Positions 1 through 12,527 of a DNA stretch of 64,000 bases are shown piece by piece. The DNA comes from Brienomyrus brachyistius (Eukaryota; Chordata; Actinopteri; Osteoglossiformes; Mormyridae): positions 274,501 through 338,500 of the forward strand of contig NW_026042409.1 in assembly GCF_023856365.1 (NCBI RefSeq), given 5' to 3'. The notes beneath the pieces were generated by a model. The model saw nothing but the letters and a program-made list of their open reading frames with translations. It was not told the DNA's origin and ran no database searches. A program made the translations under genes and the position numbers. Position 1 is the stretch's first letter; each line of letters opens with the position of its first letter.

Positions 1-768
1 GGAATGTTGGTCCACTCCTCTTCAATGGCTGTGCGAAGTTGTTGGATATTAGTGGGAACTGGTACACGCTGTCGTATACGCCGGTCAAGCACATCCCAAA
101 CATGCTCAACGGGTGACATGTCCGGTGAGTATGCTGGCCATGCAAGAACTGGGACATTTTCAGCTTCCAAGAACTGTGTACAGATCCTTGCAACATGGGG
201 CCGTGCATTATCTGTCTGAGTGGCTGGTCTCAGACGATCTTGGAGGTGAACCTGCTGGATGTGGAGGTCCTGGGCTGGTGTGGTTACACGTGGTCTGCGG
301 TTGTGAGGCCGGTTGGATGTACTGCCATATTCTCTGAAACGCCTTTGGAGACGGCTTATGGTTGAGAAATGAACATTCAATGCACGAGCAACAGATCTGG
401 TTGACATTCCTGCTGTCAGCATGCCAATTGCACGCTCCCTCAATGCTTGTGGCATCTGTGGCATTTTGCTGTGAGACAAAACTGCACATTCCAGGGTGGC
501 CTTTTATTGTGGGCAGTATAAGGTACACCTGTGCACTACCCATGATGTCAGATCAGCATCTTGATGTGGCACACCTGTGAGGTGGGATGGATTATCTCAG
601 CAAAGCAGAAGTGCTCACTATCACACATTTAGACTGATTTGTGAGAAATGTTTGAGAGAAATGGTAATATTGTGTATCTGGAATGAATTGTAGATCTTTA
701 AGTCCATCTCATGAAAAATGGGAGCAAAAACAAAAGTGTTGCGTTTATATTTTTGTTCAGTGTACATT
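1..768 (-). mobile_element. Tc1/mariner DNA transposon, internally deleted copy
   Basis: The sequence matches the fish Tc1-like family whose transposase reads on the minus strand. The 3' coding part and the 5' end of the element are present, but they are joined directly near position 219: the text jumps from the catalytic-region sequence to the N-terminal helix-turn-helix region, so most of the transposase is missing. The right end is at about 755-768 (TTTTTGTTCAGTGTA), the typical outer end of the terminal inverted repeat. The left end lies outside the window. No intact reading frame remains, so this copy could only move if transposase were supplied in trans. Family assignment rests on recognised sequence, not on a search. 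Confidence 0.75.
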
Positions 769-1212
769 GATTTACAGAATCAAATTTAAAAAACAAAGAT
801 ACACTGATTTTATACAGATTACTAACTTTTGGGGATCACAATACAAATCTAAATATTTTAGACAAGTTACTTATCTGCTTATTGAATGGTGGGCGAAAAA
901 AATATCTGTATAGTGTCCATTATCTAAAACCCCGCAATGACGTAGTTTGTGTTGTTCTTAAAATAATATTAACTTAAACGGTCAATCTGATTTTCTGGAG
1001 GAAAAATAATAGTTTTGATGAATCAACAGCTTGGGAAAATAGTCGCTAGATTAATTCAAAGAAAAATTGTCTGTAGTTGCACCTCAACAGTATAACCAGT
1101 GATAATACTATATAAATAAAATTAAAGTAATGGCACCAGCATAGACAGACACAGTAACAGTACAGAATGAGGTAACAGTGGCAGTGTGAGGAAATGTCAG
1201 CGTCACTGGCTG
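769..1212. other. AT-rich intergenic sequence, nothing recognised
   Basis: No open frame with family resemblance, no splice-flanked exon and no repeat structure was recognised here. Confidence 0.4.
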
Positions 1213-1213
1213 G

Positions 1214-1540
1214 TTAACAGCAATGGGGAGGAAACTTGTCTCTAAATCTGGAAATGCTTGTGCAGATGGATGGATGGAAGGTGAAAAGTGACAGTGCTGG
1301 GTGGCTAGAGTCTCTCAAGGTGCTGCTTGCTTTTCTGAGGCAGCACCTGAAGACGATGCCTTTGACCGCCAGAAGCTGTGTGCCCGAGGAACTGGAAGCT
1401 GTTGAAGCCTCTACAGCATCCTCTGCGATGTAGATAGGACTTTGGGGAGTCATCCGTTTGCGAAAGTCCAGGATCAGCTCCTTGGTTTCTCTAGCGTTGA
1501 GGGTGATGTTGTTATACATGGTGAAGAGCTGGGCCTACAA
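1214..1540 (-). pseudogene. LINE reverse-transcriptase 3' fragment
   Basis: The minus-strand frame contains NARETKELILDFRKR, the motif that follows the YADD box in fish non-LTR retrotransposon polymerases (usually xxxKTKELIVDFRK). It is followed by a weak match to the terminal region (ASTLRDSSHPALSLFTF, compare DPSHPxHxLFxLLPSGRRxR). The segment between the two is largely missing, so the two ends of the polymerase tail have been brought together. It is a dead 5'-truncated LINE copy. The clade (Rex1/L2-like) is a guess. Confidence 0.6.
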
Positions 1541-3390
1541 ATCCCAGCATTCAAGAGGTGAAAATACAGACTTAGAGGGAATTTGGGAAAAGTGAAAAAA
1601 TCCTCTTTACTCGTGTCTGTATAAATCTCACCAAGCGTAACTTTGCAGATTAAAGACTGGCTGAGAGTGTAAATGTAAACGCTGATAAGGAGTCAGGAAC
1701 AAAGTGCTCATGTAGTGCACACCTGGGTCCAGAGGGCCCTTGTTCAGATGGAAAACTGAACAGGCATCTTTTGTGCTAAATGACAGCCGGTGCTGCTCAA
1801 GATGATGGACACTATGGGGAAATAAAAAAAAAAAGAGTTTTGAATGAAAAGACACACAAGAGTAACAGTGCAGCCTTGGTCACGTCTCCCCAGCTCATGA
1901 CTGGACCAGGCTCCACATTGACCCCAAAACTGGCTTTACACACAGGAAACTCACTGAAACTCAACACAACATTGTCCTGATCTTGCCTGGGGAGTTTCAC
2001 CTGGTTACTGAGATGACCGGCAGCACAGACAGTCTTACCAGCAACAGATATGCTATTAAGGGGTGCGAAGCGTCTGCTGCCAGCACATGGCTTTATATCT
2101 GTCGGCTGCATTTGCGCTGCTCCTCCCTCCTATAAAGAGGACAGTTGAACAGCAGTGTGAAGAAAGGGCACAGAAGCAGAAGTCAGTGGAAAAAGCCCCA
2201 TTACTAACCCTAAGCCCAACTTACTGCAAACAGCCCACTGTATTTCATATGTCTGCTTCATATTTTCCATTTAATTGCCATAATCTCTGGCAGTCAGTGA
2301 CAAAAGTTATTTACCCTTAAACAGTACTGAGATTGAGTAGAGTGAGGTACTTACGCGGTATTATGGAAGAATAAAAGCTGAGTCCCATGTCCAGGCGAGA
2401 TGCGTAGCTGACAGGCTGATGAATGTTTCAAACTCTTACCTCCACCGTACTGACAGGAACGGCGAGCTGCTGTGGCATCATGGCATTAAACTTCTGTTTC
2501 TCCAGGGAAGAAAACAACCAAGACCAACCTTAATAATCCACACACTTTGAAGACTGACATAAATGGTAAATATGAGACGTAAATATCATCCAACACTACC
2601 AGGTACTCAGTGAATACTCAGTCATGCAGAAATATAATCTAAAGTTATAATTATGGGGACACGTGGCCGTCCACTGCAGGTGACAATGTCCTAAACTCTT
2701 TCATACTTAAAGAACACATACAGTTATTACTTTGTAAGGATGCATAAAACTCCAGTTCAGTAAATTTATGGAATATATACTGCAGCAACTACTTTATAGT
2801 CATTTATTAAGTAACTGACTTATTTCTTCCCTGCGGGAACTTGTAATTATGCTGAAATAAAAATGTAACTTAACAGCGTTAAAAAGAACTCAGGAATCCA
2901 GTCCAAAATGCTTTAGTTTGACATGTGATCAAAATTCAAACTAAATTTCATAGAGTAAACTAATACATGATAGCATCCATGCAAAAGATCAACGGCAGAA
3001 CAGGGGCTCTTAAGGCAGACTGCATTAAAAAGGAATTAATCATCTCTCTCAATTTAAATTTGGGATAATAATTCTCTTCAGAAGCCTCCATAGAATAGTG
3101 CATCCATCCCCTCACTTATGTGTAGAGACGTATCCTAAGGCTCTGGCAACAACATTCAGGTCAACAGCATCAAAAATTTCACAGCTAGTTTTAAAACTTG
3201 TTTTTCACTTTACGTTACAGCAAGTTAGTTAATATTAAATTATTGCAACGTGCAGATTAATAGTCAGAAAAGGTTTTTGAAATTTACATAATGATAAATG
3301 AGAACTATATTTGATTACTAATTACTGTTGACTAATTTCCTGTCTGGACTTTTCCCCCTTCATTGTTAAAAGTCATTATATGTCTGGGTG
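1541..3390. other. Unassigned sequence, possibly old repeats
   Basis: Short open frames occur on both strands but none has recognisable protein motifs. I see no gene here. Confidence 0.35.
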
Positions 3391-3397
3391 CCAGTCA

Positions 3398-3815
3398 GTG
3401 GAAGCACACAGACACCTGGCCTATTCATTCAGCACCAGCCCATCAAGTAGAGAATTCAGCACCACGGACAGTGACCTGTGTTACTATGACATCAGGTCAT
3501 TGGCTCTAAATATTTTTCTAGAAATAACTAAATGGCTCTATTGTAGAAATTTCCAGCCAGAGACTGGGTTCCTATATGAAGAGAATATTATTATTCAGAC
3601 AAAGAAAATAAACTACAGAAAACTAGCTCTGCATGTCATCTCCCCTTTACTCCTTAAGCAGGGCACACGCACATCAACAAGTACCAATGCAGCAAATACA
3701 GATGAACAATTTCACAGCTTCAGAAGAAGTCAGATTTCTGTGTAATTCAGAGATTGTCAAAGACTTCTGATAGAACATTTTCTGCACTTGAGTCTAATTT
3801 CAAGATAAATTGCAC
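3398..3815 (+). repeat. Dispersed repeat, copy 1 of an inverted pair
   Basis: About 350-400 bp that recurs in inverted orientation at about 6720-7085. Shared landmarks include AAATGGCTCTATTGTAG, TTTCCAGCCAGAGACT and CTTAAGCAGGGCACACGC with a few substitutions. Both copies carry a short frame with the same residues (CRNFQPETxFLY and LHVISPLLLKQ), but no known protein family is suggested and both frames are short. It could be a solo LTR, a SINE-like element or a fragment of a larger element. Confidence 0.6.
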
Positions 3816-3849
3816 CTGGGTCTATTAAAACAAGGTGATGCTGCCTGAC

Positions 3850-4730
3850 CTACCAACCAAGGCTGGGGAGGAAACGTAGGAATACAAGGAAAGCAAGGAA
3901 GAAAAGCAGCCACCCTATCTCATGGTCACGGACACAAACATCAGGGAGTGTTATGAAGAAGACACCACACTTAGGACCATTGGTTTTACGCAGTGAATTA
4001 CACCAGAGAGAGTTTTTACATTCTAGCTGTGTTATGTAACATTCCTCAGCCTTCAGCTTTTTTCCCCACACAATGCAGGACATGCAGGGGTGCCAAACAA
4101 AACAGTGGAGCTGCAGTGTAGCCAATTATTTCTTTCAGTAGTTTTAAGATGGTTTGTGAGGTTGTGTGTTAGAGATGGCGGTGAGCAACACTGAGGCATC
4201 TCAGGGAACCATGTTGCCCATATTAAAAAACATGCACGCATGCAACTCAGGCAATCCAGCATTTCTTATTTCAGTTACGTATGACACTGCATGTTGCGGT
4301 TTTACATGTTCACTACAAGTCAGTGGTTTTTTCCTTGTATGATTATGGCCACATTCACACCAAAAACACACTAGACATACTGTACAAGGCACTCAAGGGA
4401 AAAATTCTCAGAACACAAAGTGAATGTATCAACCGAAGAAGGATTTTTCCTTTTCGGAATATTCATTTTTTTCCATGTGGAACCACTGTCCATGATTCAA
4501 TTGAGTGCATTCAAAGAATGATACATCAAAACTAATAGTGACAAAATATTCATTTAATATGCATTGTACATGAATGTAGGACTTAGATGTTGATGAATTT
4601 CTCATCAGTGAAGGGCATATACACTTAAGGGGTATTATGAAAAAAAAAGTTGAGAACCCAGAAGTAACTATCCGATTAAAGATGTAATCTGGTACATGTG
4701 CAGACCAGTGATGGATATGTAAATGATTCA
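3850..4730. other. Unassigned intergenic sequence
   Basis: Only short overlapping open frames on both strands; none is recognisable and no repeat family was identified. Confidence 0.35.
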
Positions 4731-4734
4731 AATT

Positions 4735-5475
4735 GCAAGGAGTTGGCATGTTTAATCACCAGACACAGGATGCCTCGTAGTCACATTAGACAGTGTTAAC
4801 GGCACTTGACGGAGTTTGATAGGGTTGCATTGCGGGTTTACATGAAGCCAGGTGGTCATGTGCTGCAATTGCATGTGGGCCATGCGGATATCACAGTGGC
4901 CTGATATTGAAACCAATGGGCACGTGAGGCATCCACACACGTCGTGAAGTTTCTGGTCATCCAAGACAGACCACGCCAAGGAAGGATCGTCGGATTGTGC
5001 TCCAAGCATCACAGATCCCCATGACACCTGCGCCTGATATATGGACACAGCTACTGGACTCTCTACAACACCCTATATCATCGTGTCGCGATGACTGGCA
5101 TCAGCTGGACTACGGGTTCACCGTCCCATGCATAGGCTGCCGTTCACAATAGCACAGAAACGGTTGCGTTTGGAGTGGTGTAGTCACTGGGAGGCATGGA
5201 CTGATGGACTGATGACGACTGGCGTCCTACCATGTTCAGCGATACATCTCAGTTCTGCAGTACCACAGATGACCGTCATGTGCGTATGGTGGCGCTGCAG
5301 GGAGAGGAGCAATCCTGCCAATGCTGTGGAGTGACACACCACACTCTGACGGCACAGTGGTACACCAGTGACATCCTAGTAGTATCCGGGCCCAGGGGTG
5401 TGCTATACCCTACTGACATGGGACCAGCAGTGTGACCATACCGCCAACTCCGTGGTCCGTTTGATCTGATGATTA
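4735..5475 (+). pseudogene. Degraded Tc1/mariner transposase
   Basis: Plus-strand fragments in shifting frames match the middle of Tc1-type transposases. KRLRLEWCSHWEAWTD corresponds to the usual RxxRLxWAxxHxxWT block, and MFSDTSQFCST corresponds to the catalytic block W-SDESRF, with the aspartate kept and the following Glu changed to Thr. Numerous stops and frame changes show it is inactive. It lies between the two copies of the dispersed inverted repeat (3.4 and 6.7 kb). Confidence 0.65.
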
Positions 5476-6715
5476 TAATCATCGCGATACAGTCACATGC
5501 CCTTTCATCACATGCAGATTTCATTTTCACAACTTAGTCTGTTGCCCTTCACTTTTTTGCCACTGAGTTTGTGTTTTGACACTAAGTTGATGGGAATTGA
5601 TTATTTAAGCGTCATCTAAAGAGCTTATATTAATTGGGTAAATTGCATAAGACTCACATGGTATTTTGAAAAGATTCCCATATGCGCTGATTAGCTGGGG
5701 TTGATCCAAGCAGCTGTGCACTTTTCTCCTGTAACATAAAAGTTTGCTTTTAGGACAGAAAACAAGGTTAAGACCATATTATGTAGTTTACATCTATCAA
5801 AATAAAACCAAAGTCACTGTTACCAAAAGAGTAACCATGTGTTATCAAATTTCCTAACATTTTGCTTCATCTTACTTTGGATGCCCATGGTTAGGAGAGA
5901 AGCAGAAATCTGCTCAATCATAAGAAAGACTTTTATTGCTACAGGGAGTGAGATCTTGTTGCAGGTGACAAGGCAGGATAGAGTGTGTTTAGAAAAATAA
6001 TGAAGAGGGAATGTGAGTGTGAGCTATCGTGGCATCTGTGTATAACCCAATATGGCGGCATCCTTCTGAATGTAAATAACATAGCCGGCTTAATTAGCTT
6101 AATCAAGCGTAATTGAACTAAGGAAAATTTAGCAATATACTTTCCCTGCTTGGTGTGATAAATACAGCAGCAGCTGCTGGTGGACGGGCTACAAACAGAC
6201 ATCAAGAAGAAATCCCACCTCACAGCCATTTACTGTACCAAACCCCTTAATGTAACTTGTAAAGATGTAGGTATTGGCGTATTCACACATTCATTTGCAG
6301 TGTCCACTTCCTGTCCAGTAAATTTGGCAGGACGGAATTTGAATAACCTATAGGTCTGACTCATGTATGCGGCTGAAGGAGTAAAGATAGAATGGGTGAA
6401 GAATCCTGTTATACAGTCCTAGTAGACCGAGAACCACCTGATTGCTACTGTAGTTGGAATCAAGGGCTGAGCTGCATGGTGGCCTGGGGGACAATCATGA
6501 AAACACAGACCCACTGATATCCTCAAAACCCACAATCAAAAGGGGAGTCAGGCACGGTGGCCAACCACTTGGCCCGTTAAGCCACATGGTGGCCCGATGA
6601 GCAGGCAAACACACTATGGGCTAAGGGGTACAAGACAGAGGAGAGAATAGGATGGCCAGTGACATGTGAACAGGACAAGGCAGGGATGGATTCTGACATA
6701 GGTACCATACTACTT
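5476..6715. other. Unassigned intergenic sequence
   Basis: No recognisable coding or RNA feature. AT-rich near 5560-5900. Confidence 0.35.
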
Positions 6716-6719
6716 TGTT

Positions 6720-7085
6720 TAAATATGCCCAAGTGCATAGAATGTTTTAGTGCAAGTCTTAGACAATGGTATCTCTGAATGACACCGCAGTCTGACTCTT
6801 CCTGAAGGCCCTGAGAAGTTGTTTGTATGCACTTGCTGCCTTGACACTTGCTGATGTGCGTGTGCTCTGCTTGAGCAGTAAAGGGGAGATCACATGCAGA
6901 GATGATTTTCTGTAGCTTCTCAGTCCGAGTAAAAATAAAATCTTCTCGTTATATAGGAACCAAGTCTCTGGCTGGAAATTTCTACAACAGAGCCATTTAG
7001 TCATTTATAGAAATATACAGAGCCAATGAAGGAACCAGATGTCACAGCACAGTAACACAGGTCACTGTCCGTGGAACTGAATGAA
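6720..7085 (-). repeat. Dispersed repeat, copy 2 of an inverted pair
   Basis: Reverse-complement relative of the repeat at 3398-3815. On the minus strand it reads through the same landmarks (CACGGACAGTGACCTGTG, TTTCCAGCCAGAGACTTG, AAGCAGAGCACACGCACA). Divergence is moderate, so the two copies are not a recent duplication. Confidence 0.6.
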
Positions 7086-7960
7086 TAGGATAACCGGCCA
7101 ATGTGTTTGTGTGCTTACACTGATTATATGTCAGGGGGGAAAATATTTATATCATTGTTGCGATGAACGTCATTCCAGCAAGTGGTTACGTCGTTCACGC
7201 AAGTGGTCATGCGGAACCAAAGTTTACTCACCTGTGTGCACCCGAGGGGAAGGCATTAACGGACGCACCTGCTCTTTATTTTGGATAAAGTCGGCAAAAC
7301 GCATTGGTAGCGCGACAAGCAAAGGGTCAAATCTACACCAAGTGCTTCTGGAACTGTGCTGCGATTGTGTACTGAAAAGTAGACTCTGAACGGACAGCCG
7401 GTAAGACCATGAACCATGCGTGTTGGACTTTGTTGCAAATGTTATTTGTAGCAAGCACTACCTGTTGCGAGTGGGGTTTATTTCTTAATGGGGTGCGCTA
7501 ATGAGGCATTGAGGCGCTGGTGCTGGCTTGTAACATTATATGAGTTGTGGTATTTGACTGTATTAGGAATAAATGGTGTGCTGTAAGTGTCTTAATGACA
7601 ATATGTGGAATGCTGTTTTATTGATTCAGATGTTTGCATTAATGCGGTTTAAAAGGGGGGGTTCTATTTTTAGTTTATCTAAAAGTTAAATATTAAATTG
7701 CTAAAAAGAAAAAAAAAAAGTATTAAGGGTGAACTTTCCTTTTAATAATTCATATGGGCAGAAGTGTTAAACCTATTGTTCGATTGTCTAATTGGTTAGC
7801 TTTTCATTGCAATTTATTGCGTTGAGTAACTCATTTATGTGTTTCCCCAGTGGTTTGATCTTAAACTTTGATGTTTGGAGGAATTTTATTCAGAACAAGT
7901 TATGTATAATTGTGTGGAAATTTGAAGCTGAGATTGGTCATTCATTGTATATTTTGTGTG

Positions 7961-7996
<36 letters not shown>

Positions 7997-8470
7997 TTTA
8001 AAGTAAAATTTTGTGTTTGCTCATAAGATAGATTGGTGAAAGTTGGTGTTTTGTGGTTTAAGGTTTTTCACCTGTAAATGCCTGGCTTGAGGAAAGCGAA
8101 GATAAAATAAAAAGGGATAAAGAGTCCAAAAAGAAGGCCTGGTTATTCTGAGTGAAATCCAGTTATATGTTCAGTTTTGGTACATCTCTATCAAGTGAGG
8201 GGTAAAGCACAGTAAGAATTGTGATCACTTGACAATCATTGAGGGGAAAAATGTAAAAATATATACAGTAAGGACAATATAATCGTAATTTAATGTATCC
8301 CTTCTGCTCTTTAAAAAGCACAATGTCTGACTGACAAATATGTCTATTATTAGCACATTTTAATAATTTAATTAATATTAAGCAGTACACCTATTTCCTG
8401 TAATCACTCTGCGTTAAAGCAATTTTTAAAACTAGCTGTGAACTGGATGCTGTTCTGACTGTTGTTGCCA
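7086..8470. other. Unassigned sequence with a TA microsatellite at 7964-7993
   Basis: No gene recognised. It contains a perfect (TA)n run near 7964-7993 and an A-rich run near 7705. It could include the 3' part of the transposon whose transposase lies immediately downstream on the minus strand, but I see no continuation of that protein here. Confidence 0.35.
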
Positions 8471-8477
8471 TGGTGCC

Positions 8478-10530
8478 TTATTTACTTTCAAATCGCATTG
8501 TCCACAACCTGATCAAAGGACCAAACTTTAAAATCAGTGCAGGGTAGTGTCGCAAGTAGTGATGCTTAGGCTTTAACCTATGTCCTGGAAAGAAAGAAAA
8601 TCTACAAGCAAGATATTCTTGGATAAGAACGTCAAGGTATGCAACCTCTGGCAATAAAATTTTCTGTGCACAAATCAGCTCCACAATGTCTTTTAGCTGA
8701 AGGGTCAACTGCCAATCATCATCTGTGGGCTCTTTCACCTTGTCACACATGATCACAGGAAGAAGTCTTAGAAAATTCCAGTTCTGAACAGCCTGACCAT
8801 AAAGCTTTACTCCATTGGAGTTTACTGCACATGGCTTACTCAACACATCAGAGCCACTGTACTTAAATTTCTTAATGCGTCTATTCAGAATTGAATAAGT
8901 GAACCACTTTTTTTGCTTGATGAAGTACTTCAGGTAAAGGGCTAAATCATAGGAAAGGATACCCTCAAAAATGTCATGGCCTAAACAAGGTGGCAGGCCA
9001 GGCATACAAACATCGAAGTAATTCAATGAATTAAAACTCAGATATTATACCTTCAACGTTTTGTTGTTCCTCAGACTGTAAAATGCATTTGGATCTGTTT
9101 GAAAATCTGTTCGGGTTGTCCGGCAATACCTGCAGAAATATTCAGAAAAACTAAAATTTTCTGTAAATCCACCGATATTATGAGACCCCAAATTGTCCCC
9201 TGCAATGCACAAAACAGTCCCTTTAACTTTTTCCTCTGCCACCGTTATTCCATTGTCTTCCAGGTCTTTTAAGTCTGCAATGAGCCTTGAGAAAACTTTG
9301 TCATGGCCAAAGTGTTTGAAGTCTTTTTCCTGACACAGCATTACAAGTGACATGTGGTCTGTACTTGATGAGGTGGTAAATTAGCCAGAGACAAATATAC
9401 AGCTACTACTTTGTGCTGCTTTTTGCTGAACCTAATGGGTTCACCGCCTCAAAAGAATCTTGATATAGAATTAGTTTTAGACATGATGGGTTTTGAGAAA
9501 AGAACTCATTGTTTTTATATACCTGACCATCACTGACATCACAAAGCACATCAGTGTATGGTACGTATGTACCCTGTGCAGCACAATTCTGCCATAAGTC
9601 TGACTCCAGTAAATGTCTCAAAGTGTCTTTCAATGGAACATAGTAGGCAAACCTCTGTGACCTTGTTTCATCCCTTCCTAAGTACAACTTTACAGGTTCT
9701 GTGTATCTAAACATCTGTTTAAAAGCCCTAGTTCTTGAAAAATTGGTTCTCATTGGTCCTTCATGACTAATGGTGAAAAGGTCAGATTCCTTCACAACAT
9801 CACATATACTACCAATAACCTCATCTGTTAATTCAGTTAAGTCACTTTTCAGGAATGCACTTAATTTATTCAAAGTATATGTCTGTCCTAGTTCATGTAT
9901 GCTTAGCATCTCTTCAATAATATTTTGTATAGTTGATGCTGGCAGAAGAAACTGCCCATGTAATTTCAAGTAGAAAAGAGAAATATTTCTAAGAAAAAGG
10001 TCACTGAAATTTTCTGTAAGATGGACTTCACCTTCATCAGTCTCACTAAATCTCTCTGTAGGGCCTGTAACTAACGGTTCAGTTTCAAGAAACTGAGAAA
10101 CTGTCTCCTTATTAAGATCTCTTATACTGTCCACAGAACATTGTCTGTGTTTCCTGGACATGTAGGCTGTAAACGACGATCTCACAGTGAACGTATGGTC
10201 GCATCCTGTCACCGGACATGTCACAACACGTCCTTCGGCTATATGTTCCTTTAAGTGAGCTGTTAGTGATCTGACATCGCGACATTGGCGCTGGCACATA
10301 GACATATTACACGTAAACACCGTAAGGGCATTTGTAGTATCAATATATGAATCTGTGTTATGTTTACGGTAAAAATGAGCCTTAAATTCCCCATATGAAC
10401 GAAACGTATTGTGGCAATCTGTAGCGCCACACTTGAACACGCATCGTGGTTCATGACGGTGAAGTTTGACATGTAAAACATGTTCCCTAAGGGTTTGCAC
10501 TGATGTTCCACAGAAATAACAACTAAACAT
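8478..10530 (-). pseudogene. Zinc-finger, CACTA/EnSpm-like transposase relic
   Basis: Three collinear minus-strand frames (9406-10530, 9045-9353, 8478-9026) form one broken gene. The N-terminus has four C2H2-type fingers (first CYFC, then FKCGATDC, FTCNMSMC and VTCPVTGC); in the fourth the first zinc His is Tyr (AYMSRKH). The later frames carry GTVLCIAGDNLGSHNIGGF, MPGLPPCLGHDIFEG and RFGPLI/RFESK-like blocks, the arrangement I associate with tnp2/EnSpm-type transposases and their teleost host-annotated relatives. The likely start is the Met at 10530, just before FSCYFC, not the earlier in-frame Met at 10575. Two frame breaks occur between 9354 and 9430; one is a missing A in a run of five. 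A further piece is missing near 9030. The frame stops just after RFESK, where a GTAAAT could be a splice donor; no next exon was found. Confidence 0.6.
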
Positions 10531-10575
10531 TGTAACTGCGTGAACAAACACGCACTCTATTGCTGTTTTAAACAC

Positions 10576-11060
10576 CTAAATGCTGTTTCACATCCCGCTT
10601 GCAAATCTAAGTTTTACATGTGCTGCCAAGATACGTTCATGCGCCGTCAACACGGTACATGCTACTCGTGTTTAAAACCACACACTGCTTAACACTGCTT
10701 AAAACGATTTAATTTAACTTACCAATTTGCCCAGACACATTTATTTTATTTTATATTCCCACTAGTTTGTAGAATTTTTTTAAATGTTATGTTTGTTATT
10801 GGGTGCTTTCCACTTCATGTACCCACATACAGCGCTGGCTTAAAGCAATACATTCTGGTCCTGACGCAATGCATTGTGGTTAGATTTTTATCGTCCGCTG
10901 CATTATGTCACCATGTCACGTCGTACAAAAACCTCGCGAGAGCAAGACAGATCATCCTGCACCTCTTAAGTGTTATGTAGTTTTGCCTGAAACGCAAAAA
11001 TAAAACAAAGCAATTAAAGCCGATCAGTGGCTCAAATTCTGCTGTAGCGATTGAAGAACT
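10576..11060. other. Unassigned sequence upstream of the transposase relic
   Basis: Possibly the 5' end of the element. No terminal inverted repeat could be verified by eye. Confidence 0.3.
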
Positions 11061-11062
11061 TT

Positions 11063-11168
11063 TGTCGGAAGTTGGATTCGAACCCACGCCTTACTTCGGA
11101 GAACAGAATACCCCTTACTTTGAAAGGCCATTTTCGCTGCGCAGGAGGCTTTAGACCGCTCGGCCATG
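11063..11168 (-). pseudogene. tRNA-Leu-like pseudogene with intron-like insert
   Basis: The minus strand has a good A box (ATGGCCGAGCGGTCTAA, typical of tRNA-Leu) and a good B box (GGTTCGAATCC) preceded by AGGCGTGGG, as in tRNA-Leu. The spacing is about 105 nt, similar to intron-containing tRNA-Leu(CAA) genes. The 3' acceptor half (TTCCGAC) does not pair with the 5' end (TGCCCCA), and the anticodon arm cannot be folded convincingly. It is therefore a decayed tRNA or a tRNA-derived SINE head, not a working tRNA. Confidence 0.45.
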
Positions 11169-11169
11169 G

Positions 11170-12290
11170 GGCAGTTTCCAGTTGAACCCTAAGGAGTAGG
11201 TTAAGTCCAGCCTTGGCTTCCAAGCTGACGTTTTTCTACATATGTGCTTGTGTATCATGGACAGTAAGAGGGGGCAGGCAAGGAGAGAATTTCTCTCTTT
11301 GGGGATCAATAGAGTGTTGTTATTATAACGTCTAAAACGTATGATGGTCTGTCGATAAATCAATAACAATATCAATGAAGTCAATGTTTATCTAAAGGAA
11401 TCAGAATTCAGGAAAAGCCAGGGGCCGGACCGAGTGTAGGGGGCGTGGCCAGAGACAGCCTGCTGACTGTTCCAAATCATGGGTGCATGTTACAAGTCCG
11501 GAACATATTTTAACTTAGTACTAACTTAGCATCATATTTGATCTGATTCGACTGAATATCCCAGGTTTCCATCTCTCATGCATCTGGTGTGACGTGTTTT
11601 CAGACTCTCAGGCTGGCGCAAAGAAATCTTACGGGAATTGAACGTCTCACTCCGGTCAGCTGACCAAAGTTGGTAACCTTGGTATTGTGTGTAGGAGATT
11701 CGGTATAACTATAATTTCGTTCTCCATTTACATGCCCGTAGTGTCTTTAACCGGCTGCACAAACTGGATCCGCCTCCATTACGACACAACTTTGCCCTTA
11801 TTGGCTTAAGAATTTAGTCACATACATGACGTATATCTGCTATTTCTCCCGAGAAGCAGGTAAAGCAGTGGTAACTGCTTTGTAGTTAATTTACCTGGTA
11901 AAATTAAGTTTAAATAAATGATATAAATACTGTAATAGTACTCGTGAGCTTTGTTTATTTGTTATTAGTTATTGTAATGTTGCGCTGCTTTATTTGTTTA
12001 ATCGTCTAGTCTGTGGAGACATTCAAGTTAATCAAATAAGAATTGCACTGTACACTGTACATGACCATAAAAACTTTGTATCCTTGAAATAAATGTTTTT
12101 GATCTTTTCCTTGGCAGTTATCTTTTTACACAGGGCCTCTATGTACACGATAGTTTTTTTTTTCACGACTAACAGTATGGATCAGGAGTTGGTTATTGTA
12201 AAAGAAGTAATGTGCATGCAGGTGATATTTGTATAGATTTATCCACACCCTTGTAGCAGTGCTGCCATTGCAGTCAGATCTCGCAAACTA
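11170..12290. other. Unassigned intergenic sequence
   Basis: No coding or RNA feature recognised. Confidence 0.35.
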
Positions 12291-12294
12291 GGAG

Positions 12295-12515
12295 TATTAG
12301 TTGTCTTTATTTCTCTTTATTTCTTGACGCCAACCCTCTCCATTAATCCGGGCTTGGGACTGGCACCTACCTGAGCTGGCTTGCTCCCTTAAGTGGCTGG
12401 GTTAGGCTAAACTATATATATATATTTACCAAGACTACAATAAAACATCTCGAAATGTGTAGTCTAGCAAAACGCAGTTTAAAGAAGGTAGCCTACCTGG
12501 CGAAATTGCAAACAA
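12295..12515 (-). repeat. Dispersed retroelement-like repeat (inverted copy at 61.3-61.5 kb)
   Basis: On the minus strand this reads through GTAGGCTACCTTCTTTAAAC, then a TA-rich stretch, then TTAGCCTAACCCAGCCACTT and CCGGATTAATGGAGAGGG. The same order is found on the plus strand at about 61,340-61,545. The CCCGGATTAATGG-type tail resembles the 3' end of fish non-LTR elements; this family link is an inference. Confidence 0.55.
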
Positions 12516-12527
12516 ATTAAGGGCGTT

